A stretch of DNA of 11,650 nt from Deltaproteobacteria bacterium (GTDB taxonomy: Bacteria > Desulfobacterota_C > Deferrisomatia > Deferrisomatales > JACRMM01). Positions within the stretch are counted from its first letter, which is position 1. Each line of letters opens with the position of its first letter. Below, piece by piece: positions 1 to 5,839 of the stretch. The notes beneath the pieces are model-generated. The model did no database searches. It was not told the DNA's origin and saw only the letters and a program-made list of their open reading frames with translations. The stretch spans positions 1 to 11,650 of the forward strand of contig JACRCS010000966.1 of NCBI GenBank assembly GCA_016218905.1. Reading direction: 5' to 3'. The position numbers and the translations under genes are program-made.

Positions 1-1
1 G

Positions 2-301
2 GTGATCTTCCTGGTGGCCCGGGGGGGGCTGCTCAAGGCGGATTCCTTCGTCGCCGCGCTGGCCGGGAGCGTCGTGCTGGCGCTCGTCAACGCCTTCGTG
101 AAGCCGGTGCTGCGCTTCATCGCCCTCCCCCTCACCATCGCGACGCTCGGCCTCTTCGCCCTCGTGCTGAACGTCCTCCTCTTCTACCTGGTGGTCACGC
201 TCGTCCCCGGCCTCGAGACCGTAGGCTTCGTGCAGACCGTGGTGGCCGCCTTCGTCGTCTCGGTGACGACGGCGGTCGTGACGAAGATCGCGGGGCTGTG
301 A
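2..301 (+). CDS. Phage holin family 4 (YvlD-like) small membrane protein, 5'-partial
   Basis: The visible 99 residues are almost entirely hydrophobic and read as three membrane segments (about residues 17-33, 39-67 and 75-97), with short polar turns such as the VKPVLRF loop after the first. This pattern, including N-x-F-V-K-P-V and G-L-F-x-L-V-L-N, is that of the 'phage holin family 4, superfamily IV' proteins (PF04020; B. subtilis YvlD type), which are usually about 110-125 residues with four membrane segments. The reading frame is open to the window edge, so the GTG at position 2 is probably internal and the first helix lies upstream. The name is historical: most members are chromosomal inner-membrane proteins of unknown role, and nothing here suggests prophage. 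Its TGA stop is shared with the GTG start of gluQ (GTGA overlap), so the two are probably co-transcribed and translationally coupled. Confidence 0.75.
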   Translation: MIFLVARGGLLKADSFVAALAGSVVLALVNAFVKPVLRFIALPLTIATLGLFALVLNVLLFYLVVTLVPGLETVGFVQTVVAAFVVSVTTAVVTKIAGL

Positions 302-1242
302 GCCAGGCGCCAGAAGCTTCCGAGCGCCCTCCCGTCGGCCGCTTCGCGCCCTCGCCGACCGGGCCCCTCCACCCCGGGTCCTTGGTGGCGGCCCTGGGAA
401 GCTACGCCCTCGCGCGGCGCTTCGGAGGCCGATGGCTCCTCCGGATCGAAGACCTGGACGCGCCCCGGGTGGTTCACGGCGCCGCCGACGACATCCTGCG
501 CACGCTCGAAGCCCTCGGCTTCACCTGGGACGGCCCCGTCGTCCGTCAGAGCCAGCGGGGCGAGGCGTACGAGGCGGCCCTGGCGGAGCTCTCGGCCCTC
601 GGCGCCGTCTACCCGTGTGCTTGCTCCCGGGCCGAGATCGCGCGCGCCTCCACGGCTCCCCACGGGGAGGACGGTCCCGCCTATCCCGGCACGTGCCGCG
701 ACGGCCTGCCGGCAGGAACGCCCGTTCGGGCGCTCCGCGTTCGAGTCCCGCCGGAGGAGATCGCGTTCCAGGACGGCGTCGCCGGGCTTTACGGCTCGCG
801 CCTCGCCGACTGCGGCGACTTCGTCGTCCGGCGCGCGGACGGTCCGTTCGCCTACCAGCTCGCGGTCGTGGTCGACGACGCCCACTCGGGCGTCACCCAG
901 GTAGTCCGGGGGTCGGACCTCCTCTCCTCCACGCCACGCCAGGTCCATCTCCAGTGCCTGCTCGGGTACGACCGGCCCTCCTATTGGCACCTCCCGCTCG
1001 TCACCGGCCCCGGCGGAACGAAGCTGAGCAAGCGAGACAACGCGCTCTCCCTCGCCCGAGGCCTCCGCTCCAGGGCCGAGGGCGGCGACCTCCTCCTCCG
1101 TGCGCTCCGCTTCCTCGGCCAGCGCCCACCCCCCTCTCTGCGGGGAGCGCCGCCCATCGAGGTGCTCTCGTGGGCGGCGACCTCCTTCGACCCCTCGGCC
1201 GTTCCCCCGGCTCCCGGGCCCTTTCCTGCCACTTCGGAGTAG
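298..1242 (+). CDS. gluQ: Glutamyl-Q tRNA(Asp) synthetase (GluQRS)
   Basis: This truncated class I synthetase paralogue activates glutamate and transfers it to queuosine at position 34 of tRNA(Asp), making glutamyl-queuosine in the cytoplasm. The 314-residue length matches GluQRS (about 300) rather than full GltX (about 470), because the anticodon-binding domain is missing. Seen in order: the RFAPSPTGPLHPGS signature with the HIGH-type motif at residues 25-28; the RIEDLD segment near 49-54; a zinc site made by C107, C109, Y129 and C133; the YQLAVVVDD segment near 186-194; and the KMSKS-type loop KLSKR at 242-246. The GTG start at 298 overlaps the preceding stop by 4 bases and there is no room for a later start before the nucleotide-binding motif. 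The C-terminal tail after about residue 270 is Pro-rich and poorly conserved. Confidence 0.95.
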   Translation: MSQAPEASERPPVGRFAPSPTGPLHPGSLVAALGSYALARRFGGRWLLRIEDLDAPRVVHGAADDILRTLEALGFTWDGPVVRQSQRGEAYEAALAELSALGAVYPCACSRAEIARASTAPHGEDGPAYPGTCRDGLPAGTPVRALRVRVPPEEIAFQDGVAGLYGSRLADCGDFVVRRADGPFAYQLAVVVDDAHSGVTQVVRGSDLLSSTPRQVHLQCLLGYDRPSYWHLPLVTGPGGTKLSKRDNALSLARGLRSRAEGGDLLLRALRFLGQRPPPSLRGAPPIEVLSWAATSFDPSAVPPAPGPFPATSE

Positions 1243-1341
1243 CGTCGGTCTTGTTGGTCCCGTTGGTCTTGTTGGTCTCGTTTGGCCTCATGGTGAACCG
1301 ACGCAGCGGACCAACTGGACAAACTGGACCAACCGGACTGC
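1243..1341. repeat. Two facing blocks of 9-bp tandem repeats forming an inverted repeat
   Basis: Starting directly after the gluQ stop there are about five degenerate 9-bp units (CGTCGGTCT, TGTTGGTCC, CGTTGGTCT, TGTTGGTCT, CGTTTGGCC; 1243-1287). After a roughly 20-bp centre, more units run at 1308-1341 (GGACCAACT, GGACAAACT, GGACCAACC, then GGACTGCC). The second block is the reverse complement of the first in type, so the transcript could fold into a long imperfect stem of about 30 bp per arm. It lies in the 175-bp gap between gluQ and the DUF309 gene and could act as a transcription end or a processing hairpin. The period of 9 keeps all frames open, but I see no gene here. A related block lies at 5790-5829. 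Confidence 0.85.
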
Positions 1342-1345
1342 CTCT

Positions 1346-1370
1346 CCGTTGGAGGGTGGCCCTCCTCCGG
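1346..1370 (+). other. Small GC-rich hairpin upstream of the DUF309 gene
   Basis: GGAGGG (1351-1356) and CCCTCC (1360-1365) form a perfect 6-bp stem around a TGG loop, extended by CCG/CGG across a 2-nt internal loop. No T-run follows on either strand. It could finish transcription from gluQ together with the repeat hairpin, or be incidental in GC-rich DNA. Confidence 0.35.
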
Positions 1371-1375
1371 AACTG

Positions 1376-1384
1376 TGCTAAATT
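1376..1384 (+). promoter_or_regulatory. Possible extended -10 promoter for DUF309-slp
   Basis: The sequence TGCTAAATT gives a TG-n extended -10 with TAAATT (1379-1384, four of six to consensus), in one of the few AT-rich patches of the gap and about 30 bases before the DUF309 start. There is no recognisable -35 at 16-18 bp spacing, so this is a weak call. The MoxR promoter candidate has a similar core (GTGCTATGTT). Confidence 0.3.
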
Positions 1385-1417
1385 TCAGAGGATCTGTCTT
1401 TTCCGAGGAGGTCGGCC

Positions 1418-1801
1418 ATGGCGAGCTCGAAGGTACGCCGGCAGGAGGCGCTGGCGAAGTTCCGAGACGGCCGGTACTTCGAGGCCCATCAAGCGTTCGA
1501 GGAGCTCTGGCGACGGTCGTCCGGGAAGGAGAGGGCCTTCTTCCAGGGGTGGGTGCTCCTCTCCGCGGCCCTCTTCCACCGGGACCGCGGCAACGCCAAG
1601 GGTGCTCGGACCTGCCTGCAGCGCGCTTCGGAGCGCTGGGGCGCGTTGCCCGGAGAGGTCGAAGGCTGCAAGTTAAGGGAAGTGCTCCGCGCCGTGGAAG
1701 CCGTGCTCGGCAGCGAGTGGGCGTGCCCCCTCCTCCCGGGCTTCGGTGCGCCGGCGGAACCGGTCGGCGGCGGGCCGGAGGAGGAGGGTTATGCCGAGTA
1801 G
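1418..1801 (+). CDS. DUF309 family protein
   Basis: This 127-residue protein matches the DUF309 family (PF03745), whose biochemical role is not known. The family signature is clear: F15-x-x-G-x-Y-F-E-A-H (F15 to H24) followed by E-E-L-W, then QGWVLLSAALFHRDRGNAKGA (residues 43-63). The conserved E22, H24 and H54 are present and resemble a buried polar or metal-like site in an all-helical fold. The ATG at 1418 has a good GAGGAGG ribosome site 7 bases upstream. The last residues (from about 103) are Gly/Pro-rich and probably disordered. The gene overlaps the following lipoprotein gene by 11 bases in another frame, so the two are translationally coupled. I cannot assign a function beyond the family. 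Confidence 0.85.
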   Translation: MASSKVRRQEALAKFRDGRYFEAHQAFEELWRRSSGKERAFFQGWVLLSAALFHRDRGNAKGARTCLQRASERWGALPGEVEGCKLREVLRAVEAVLGSEWACPLLPGFGAPAEPVGGGPEEEGYAE

Positions 1802-2312
1802 AGCTGCACTCTGGGTCGTGCTGATCGCGGCTCTTTCCGGATGCGGGGGCGTCATCTCGAAGGAGGTCCGAAGCCAGGCGACCCCGTTGGGCGACTATGC
1901 GGAGCTTCGCGAGGAGCCCGAGCGCTTCCGCGGCCAGACCGTGATCGTCGGCGGCGAGATCATCGAAACGCGCAACAAGGCGGCCGAGACTCGGCTCGTC
2001 ATCCTGGAGAAGCCCCTGGGGAGCGACGAGCGTCCGGCGGACTCGGACGTGAGCGGCGGGCGTTTCATGGTCCGCTTCGCCAGGTACCTGGACCCTGTTG
2101 TCTATCAGAAGGGGCGGAAGGTGACCGTCGCGGGGTCGGTGGTGGGGACGGAGACGGAGAAGGTGGGCGAGGCGCCGTACACCTACGTGGTGCTGGAAGG
2201 CCGCGAGGTGCATCTGTGGCGGGCTCCCGAGCGGATGGCGGCGCCCTACTACTACGACCCCTGGTTCCCATGGTGGCACGATCCGTTCCTGCGCCACCGG
2301 TTCTTCTGGTAG
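1791..2312 (+). CDS. slp: Slp family outer-membrane lipoprotein
   Basis: A 173-residue lipoprotein of the Slp/YeaY family (PF03843; starvation-inducible outer-membrane lipoproteins of E. coli). The start at 1791 is chosen because it follows a GGAGGAGGAGGG ribosome site and gives a clean lipoprotein signal: a basic residue at position 4, a hydrophobic core, and the lipobox L-S-G-C with acylated C18. Glycines at +2 and +3 argue for Lol transport to the outer membrane. Family landmarks follow: the Y-x-G-x-x-V-x-x-G-G-E-I type segment (here FRGQTVIVGGEII), T-R-L-V-I-L-E-K-P-L, S-G-G-R-F-M-V, Y-L-D-P-V-V-Y, G-R-K-V-T-V-A-G and the HLW near the end of the domain. The C-terminus is unusually rich in aromatic residues (YYYDPWFPWW), as in several Slp members. 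It overlaps the DUF309 gene and converges on the ligase gene with only 4 bp between stops. Its precise role in the envelope is not established. Confidence 0.88.
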   Translation: MPSRAALWVVLIAALSGCGGVISKEVRSQATPLGDYAELREEPERFRGQTVIVGGEIIETRNKAAETRLVILEKPLGSDERPADSDVSGGRFMVRFARYLDPVVYQKGRKVTVAGSVVGTETEKVGEAPYTYVVLEGREVHLWRAPERMAAPYYYDPWFPWWHDPFLRHRFFW

Positions 2313-2316
2313 ACCG

Positions 2317-3969
2317 CTACTTGCCCCGGGCGAGCACCTGCTTCTCGGAAGAGGTCTTCGCCACCTCGACGAGCCCGCCCGCGCCGAACCGGTTCACCTT
2401 CAGGCCTCCGGGCATCCGCGGGAAGTCGTTCAGGATGAGGAGTTCGTCGGGCAGCTTGTGGTCCGCGACCTTCCCCTTGATGGCTGCGCGGAGATCTGCC
2501 AGCGAGAGCGGAGCGGCCCCCTCGCGGAGCCTCACGCACGCGCAGATCGACTCCCCGAGGACCGGGTTCGGGGTCCCCACCACGCACGCCTCCTCCACGT
2601 CGGGCACCTCGACGAGTAGCCGCTCCAGCTCCGACGGGATGATCTTCAAGCCGCCGCGGTTGATGAACTCTTTGATGCGGCCGAGGATCCGGAAGGAGCC
2701 GTCCGCGTCGCGCGCCACCAGGTCGCCGGTGTGGAGCCAGCCGTTGCGGATCTGGTTCGCCGTCTCTTCGGGATTGCGCCAGTACCCACTCGTCACGTGC
2801 CAACCCTGGAGCAGGAGCTCCCCGGGCTCTCCGGGGGCCTTCTCCCCGCCGGTCGTCGGGTCCACGACCTTCGCTCGGGTGCCGGGAAGAGGGTAGCCGA
2901 TGGACGTCTCGCGGACGTCCAGGGGGCTCCGGTACGGGAGGATGATGGAGAGACCGGGCCCGACCTCGGAGGAGCCGAGGAAGGAGATCAGGTAGATCCC
3001 CATCTCGTCGTTCACCCGCGGGATCAGACCCTTGGGCGCGATCTGGCCCGCGATCATACCGGCGCGAAGGGAGCTCAGGTCGTACTTCGTCCGGTTCGGG
3101 TTCTCGAGCTCCATGATGTAGTGGGCCGGGGCCCCGAGCTGGAGCGTGACCTTCTCCTTCTCGATGAGCTTGAAGGCGGCCTCCGCGCTGAACTTGTCGA
3201 GGAGGACGAGGGTCGACCCGAGGAGCACCGATTGGATCATGAGGGAGCCGCACCCGTAGGAGTGGCACATGGGGAGGAACGCGATGAACACGTCGTCCTC
3301 GATGGCCTCTACGCCGATGCTGTACGCCCACCCGGCTCGTACCGCCTGGGACTGGGAGATCATCGCCCCCTTCGGCTTGCCGGTCGTGCCCGACGTGTAG
3401 ATGAGCATCGACAGGTCATCGGGCGCCGGGGCCCATGTGGGCGCCGAGCCGGGGATCCTCCCCGACGTGAGGTCGTCCATCGAGAGAACCGCCGGATCGT
3501 CGAACTTCTTGCCGGGGTCCGAGGGCACCACCACGATCTTCTCCAGGGCCGGCAGCGAGGGTCTCAGGGACTGTACGGCGTTCAGGTAGTTGAACCCCTG
3601 CCAGGCCTCGTAGAGGAAGACCACCCGAGCCCCGGAGTTCTCCAGGATGAAGTGCGCCTCGTTCTCCCGGTACGCGGGGTTGATCCACGCAACCGAAGCG
3701 CCGAGGGCCTGGAAGGCGTAGAAGCCGACGATCATCTCGACACTGTTTTTGATGTAGGCGGCCACCATGTCGCCCTTCCGGATCCCGGCTCCGGCTAGCG
3801 CTGCCGTCATGCGGCGGGCGCGCTCGAGGAGGTCCGCGTAGGTGACCCGCTGCTCCCCTTCCACCAGCGCCGCCTTGGCGGGGAGTCTCTTCGCCGTCTC
3901 CTCCAGCGCGCGGAAGACGGTCCAGCTGCTGAGCTCTTCGAACCTCGCTCCTCGTTCGGCCACGCCCAT
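2317..3969 (-). CDS. ANL-superfamily acyl/aryl-CoA ligase (AMP-binding)
   Basis: A 550-residue adenylate-forming enzyme that would activate a carboxylate with ATP and normally pass the acyl group to CoA. Core motifs: the P-loop YTSGTTGKPKG (191-201), LPMCHSYG near 232-239, an A5-type GSSEVGPG (332-339), the ATP-ribose Asp in WLHTGDL (411-417), the hinge GRIKEF (430-435), and a C-terminal Lys in GGLKVNR (521-527). Two motifs are atypical: GGLKIIPSELE has Lys where most families have Asn, and the A10 lysine motif PRMPGGLKVNR has one more residue than the usual PRTxxGK. The substrate cannot be read from sequence; fatty, cyclic or aromatic acids are all possible. I chose the ATG at 3969 because AGAGGG lies 6 bases upstream; ATG at 3984 would add five residues but has a poor ribosome site. 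The gene stands alone, with its own promoter and a candidate operator. Confidence 0.9.
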   Translation of the reverse strand: MGVAERGARFEELSSWTVFRALEETAKRLPAKAALVEGEQRVTYADLLERARRMTAALAGAGIRKGDMVAAYIKNSVEMIVGFYAFQALGASVAWINPAYRENEAHFILENSGARVVFLYEAWQGFNYLNAVQSLRPSLPALEKIVVVPSDPGKKFDDPAVLSMDDLTSGRIPGSAPTWAPAPDDLSMLIYTSGTTGKPKGAMISQSQAVRAGWAYSIGVEAIEDDVFIAFLPMCHSYGCGSLMIQSVLLGSTLVLLDKFSAEAAFKLIEKEKVTLQLGAPAHYIMELENPNRTKYDLSSLRAGMIAGQIAPKGLIPRVNDEMGIYLISFLGSSEVGPGLSIILPYRSPLDVRETSIGYPLPGTRAKVVDPTTGGEKAPGEPGELLLQGWHVTSGYWRNPEETANQIRNGWLHTGDLVARDADGSFRILGRIKEFINRGGLKIIPSELERLLVEVPDVEEACVVGTPNPVLGESICACVRLREGAAPLSLADLRAAIKGKVADHKLPDELLILNDFPRMPGGLKVNRFGAGGLVEVAKTSSEKQVLARGK

Positions 3970-3993
3970 AGGGTTCCCTCTCATTCCATTGCA

Positions 3994-4008
3994 TGAAATA
4001 TCATTTCA
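3994..4008 (-). promoter_or_regulatory. Candidate repressor operator before the ligase gene
   Basis: A perfect inverted repeat, TGAAAT-n3-ATTTCA, lies 24 bp before the chosen start codon and at about +10 to +24 from the predicted transcription start. An AT-rich 15-bp palindrome in such GC-rich DNA is conspicuous. Its look (TGAAATGATATTTCA on the coding strand) resembles sites of TetR-family fatty-acid regulators such as B. subtilis FadR (TGAATGAnTAnTCATTCA). That link is inference; no regulator gene is in the window. Confidence 0.5.
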
Positions 4009-4024
4009 AAGACACCGCGGGACT

Positions 4025-4052
4025 ATTATCACCTCGGTCCGGACCGTGTCAA
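4025..4052 (-). promoter_or_regulatory. Sigma70-type promoter of the ligase gene
   Basis: On the minus strand a consensus -35 TTGACA (4052-4047) is followed after 16 bp by GATAAT (4030-4025), five of six to the -10 consensus. Transcription should start near 4018, giving a leader of about 49 bases. The spacer contains a perfect 12-bp palindrome, CGGTCCGGACCG (4035-4046), lying between the -35 and -10 elements, which may be a second protein site. Confidence 0.7.
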
Positions 4053-4123
4053 TAGGCCCCGAAGGGGCCCCCTTTCCGGCTGGCCAAACGGCGTGTAGCC
4101 CCGCCGACCTTCGGTCACCGACT

Positions 4124-4172
4124 ACTGATCACTGATCACTGGTCACTGATCACTGATCACTGGTCACTGGTG
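4124..4172. repeat. Heptamer tandem repeat (ACTGATC/ACTGGTC)
   Basis: Seven heptamers in a row: ACTGATC, ACTGATC, ACTGGTC, ACTGATC, ACTGATC, ACTGGTC, ACTGGTG. The first six make two exact copies of a 21-bp higher-order unit (4124-4144 and 4145-4165). Decayed units flank the block (CCGACTA before; ACGGATG and ACGCCGA after). It lies between the end of htrA and the promoter of the ligase gene, in no gene. It is comparable in form to the short tandem heptamer repeats described in cyanobacteria and seen in many GC-rich genomes. TGATCA is itself a palindrome. Confidence 0.9.
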
Positions 4173-4232
4173 ACGGATGACGCCGAGGGTCTCGGCTCGG
4201 ATGGGAGGGGAGCGGGGGAGAAACGGAGGAAG

Positions 4233-4262
4233 GGCGGCCGGGACGAGAGACTCCCGGCCGCC
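4233..4262 (-). terminator. Strong hairpin terminator after htrA
   Basis: A perfect 11-bp stem, GGCGGCCGGGA (4233-4243) and TCCCGGCCGCC (4252-4262), closes an 8-nt loop. It begins 7 bases after the htrA stop. On the minus strand the following DNA is pyrimidine-rich (CCCTTCCTCC, then TTTCTCC) rather than a pure T-run, so it is terminator-like but not canonical. It also separates htrA from the downstream ligase promoter. Confidence 0.65.
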
Positions 4263-4269
4263 GCTGGAG

Positions 4270-5676
4270 CTACTTCTTCTTGGGGAGGGGGACGACGATG
4301 TAGAGGGTTCCCGCGCCCCTCTTCACGAGGAAGAGCGCGCTCTCCTTGCCGGCACTGGCCGCGAGGGCCTTCCGGTACGAGGAGAGGTCGGAGACCGGCT
4401 GCTGGTTCACCTCCTGGATGATGTCGCCGCGCTGGAGCCCGCCCTGGGCGGCGAAGCTCCCCGGCGCCACGCCTGTCACGATCACTCCGGAGTCGGCCTC
4501 GAGATCGAGGCGTTTGCGGAGCTCGGGCGTGATCTCTTGCACGGCGAGCCCCAGCTCCTCGCCCGGTTCGGCCTCCGCGACCACCTCCTTCTCCTCCTTC
4601 AGTTCGCCCAGCTTTACGCTCACCGTCTGGGCCTTCCCCTCCCGGTGGACCTTGAGCTGCACCGTCTTGCCGGGGGCCCGGCGGGCGACCATCAGGGGAA
4701 GCTCGTGCATCTTGTTCACCGGGGAGCCGTCGAACTCGAGGATGACGTCGCCGCGTTTCAGGCCGGCCTTCGCGGCAGGGCCGTCCTTGGCGACGTCCGA
4801 AACGAGGGCCCCCTTGGCTTCCGGCAGTCCGAAGGAGCGGGCCAGGTCTCTCGTGATCTCCTGGATGGCGACGCCGAGCCAACCCCGGGTGACCTTGCCC
4901 TCCTTCGACAACTGCGACAGGACGTCCTTGGCCAGATTGACGGGGATCGCGAACCCGATGCCGGTCCCGCCCGCCACGATGGCCGTGTTGATGCCGACGA
5001 CCTTCCCGCGCAGGTCGAAGAGCGGCCCGCCGGAGTTGCCCGGATTGATGGCCGCGTCGGTCTGGAGAAAGCTGTCGTAGGGGCCCGAGCCGATCACCCG
5101 CTCCTTCGCGCTGATGATGCCGGCCGTCACCGTGTGCGAGTAGCCGAAGGGGTTCCCGACCGCGAGGACCCAGTCGCCGACCTTGATCTCGTCCGAGTCC
5201 CCCAGTTCGGCCGGGGTGAGCTTCACGCCTTCGGCCTCCACCTTGATCAGCGCGATGTCGGTCCTGGCGTCGGTGCCGATGACCTTCGCCTTGAACTCGT
5301 GCTCGTCCGACAGCTTGACGAGGACCTCCTCCGCGTTCTCGATCACGTGGGCGTTCGTGAGGATGTGCCCGTCGGTGTCCAAAATGAAGCCGGAGCCGAG
5401 GCTCGGGGTCTTGAACTCGCGCGGCTGGTCCCCGAAGAAGCGGCGGAAGAACTCTTCACCGAAGAACTCCCGGGGATCCCGCTGGCCGGGGCCCATGGGA
5501 CCGCCGTGGAACCCCCCGCCTTTGACCACGCGCGTCGTGGAGACGTTGACGACGCTCAGCCTCGCCCTGGAGGCCAGTGAGGCGAAGGACTCCGGCGCGG
5601 GGGCAGCGCCCGCGGGAAGGCAGACGCCCAGAAGAAGGGGAATCAGTAACGCCAGACCTCGACATCGAGCGCCCAT
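4270..5676 (-). CDS. htrA: Do-type periplasmic serine protease/chaperone (HtrA/DegP/DegQ family)
   Basis: A 468-residue protease that degrades or refolds damaged envelope proteins in the periplasm. The start at 5676 is preferred over an in-frame codon at 5730 because AGGAGG lies 9 bases upstream and a Sec signal begins at once (MGARCRG, hydrophobic core to about residue 20, likely cleavage near AGA-A at 23-25). The trypsin-like domain has the full triad: H110 in TNAHV, D140 in TDIAL and S215 in GNSGG, with the TDAAINPGNSGGP and GFAIP signatures. PDZ1 starts near GWLGVAI (about 255) and PDZ2 near 375, ending in a KKK tail. Length and two-PDZ layout match DegQ/DegP (455-474 residues). The stretch before the protease core (about 53-88) is Gly/Phe/Arg-rich, probably the LA loop that regulates the cage. 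The gene is monocistronic, with a terminator directly behind it. Confidence 0.95.
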   Translation of the reverse strand: MGARCRGLALLIPLLLGVCLPAGAAPAPESFASLASRARLSVVNVSTTRVVKGGGFHGGPMGPGQRDPREFFGEEFFRRFFGDQPREFKTPSLGSGFILDTDGHILTNAHVIENAEEVLVKLSDEHEFKAKVIGTDARTDIALIKVEAEGVKLTPAELGDSDEIKVGDWVLAVGNPFGYSHTVTAGIISAKERVIGSGPYDSFLQTDAAINPGNSGGPLFDLRGKVVGINTAIVAGGTGIGFAIPVNLAKDVLSQLSKEGKVTRGWLGVAIQEITRDLARSFGLPEAKGALVSDVAKDGPAAKAGLKRGDVILEFDGSPVNKMHELPLMVARRAPGKTVQLKVHREGKAQTVSVKLGELKEEKEVVAEAEPGEELGLAVQEITPELRKRLDLEADSGVIVTGVAPGSFAAQGGLQRGDIIQEVNQQPVSDLSSYRKALAASAGKESALFLVKRGAGTLYIVVPLPKKK

Positions 5677-5718
5677 GGTGCACGTCCTCCTGAAAAAGGG
5701 GAGCTTTTGATCCTTTGG

Positions 5719-5741
5719 GCCGGGGATCATAAGGCCCCGGC
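5719..5741 (-). other. Hairpin over the htrA promoter/start region
   Basis: GCCGGGG (5719-5725) and CCCCGGC (5735-5741) form a perfect 7-bp inverted repeat around a 9-nt centre. The centre contains ATCATA, read on the minus strand as TATGAT, the candidate -10. The symmetry could be a protein site or be incidental. Confidence 0.4.
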
Positions 5742-5760
5742 GATGAGAGCCCGATGAGAG
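5726..5760 (-). promoter_or_regulatory. Candidate activator-type htrA promoter with tandem CTCTCAT box
   Basis: On the minus strand CTCTCATCG occurs twice exactly (5760-5752 and 5749-5741), with starts 11 bp apart, one helical turn. Eleven bases after the second CTCTCAT is TATGAT (5731-5726), five of six to a -10. No usable -35 is present at 16-18 bp, because that place is taken by the repeat. Two 7-bp direct repeats at 11-bp period replacing a -35 about 10 bp before the -10 is the layout of PhoB boxes (CTGTCAT-n4-CTGTCAT) and of other OmpR-family sites. A two-component regulator acting on an envelope protease would be sensible, but the identity of the regulator is inference. Confidence 0.45.
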
Positions 5761-5781
5761 GATAGTTAAAACCCGCTTAAA

Positions 5782-5829
5782 GTCCAGCGTGGACGAAGTG
5801 GACGTTATGGACTTCCTGGACGTGGTGGC
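5782..5829. repeat. 9-bp tandem repeat with TGGAC core
   Basis: TGGAC recurs exactly every 9 bases at 5790, 5799, 5808 and 5817, with a decayed TGGCG at 5826. On the other strand this reads GTCCA-n4 units. It is led by GTCCA (5782-5786), which pairs with the first TGGAC across a GCG loop. It lies between the yacG stop and the htrA promoter. The unit resembles the GGACnnnnT units at 1308-1341, so the two blocks probably belong to one repeat family. Confidence 0.8.
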
Positions 5830-5839
5830 GAGACGAGGG

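Noticed and set aside
2..301. Holin-like gene as evidence of a prophage
   Set aside because: The family is mostly chromosomal, and no lysis, tail or integrase gene is nearby.
432..1676. Long plus-strand open frame across gluQ and the repeat block, with a collagen-like GPTGQTGPTG stretch
   Set aside because: It is an alternate frame of gluQ with Arg/Pro/Gly-rich composition. The collagen-like part is only the 9-bp repeat read in frame; there is no ribosome site or family match.
981..2297. Long minus-strand open frame opposite gluQ, DUF309 and slp
   Set aside because: Antisense shadow produced by GC-rich codon bias; the composition is low-complexity Arg/Pro/Ser and the sense genes are clear families.
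2252..3331. Alternate minus-strand frame inside the ligase
   Set aside because: Frame-shifted reading of the ligase with Arg/Pro/Gly-rich composition; no motif.
4124..4172. Heptamer repeats as a CRISPR array
   Set aside because: There are no spacers; units are 7 bp in direct tandem and no cas gene is near.
4177..5580. Plus-strand open frame of about 467 codons opposite htrA
   Set aside because: It mirrors the htrA codons. The HtrA triad and PDZ domains on the other strand are unmistakable.
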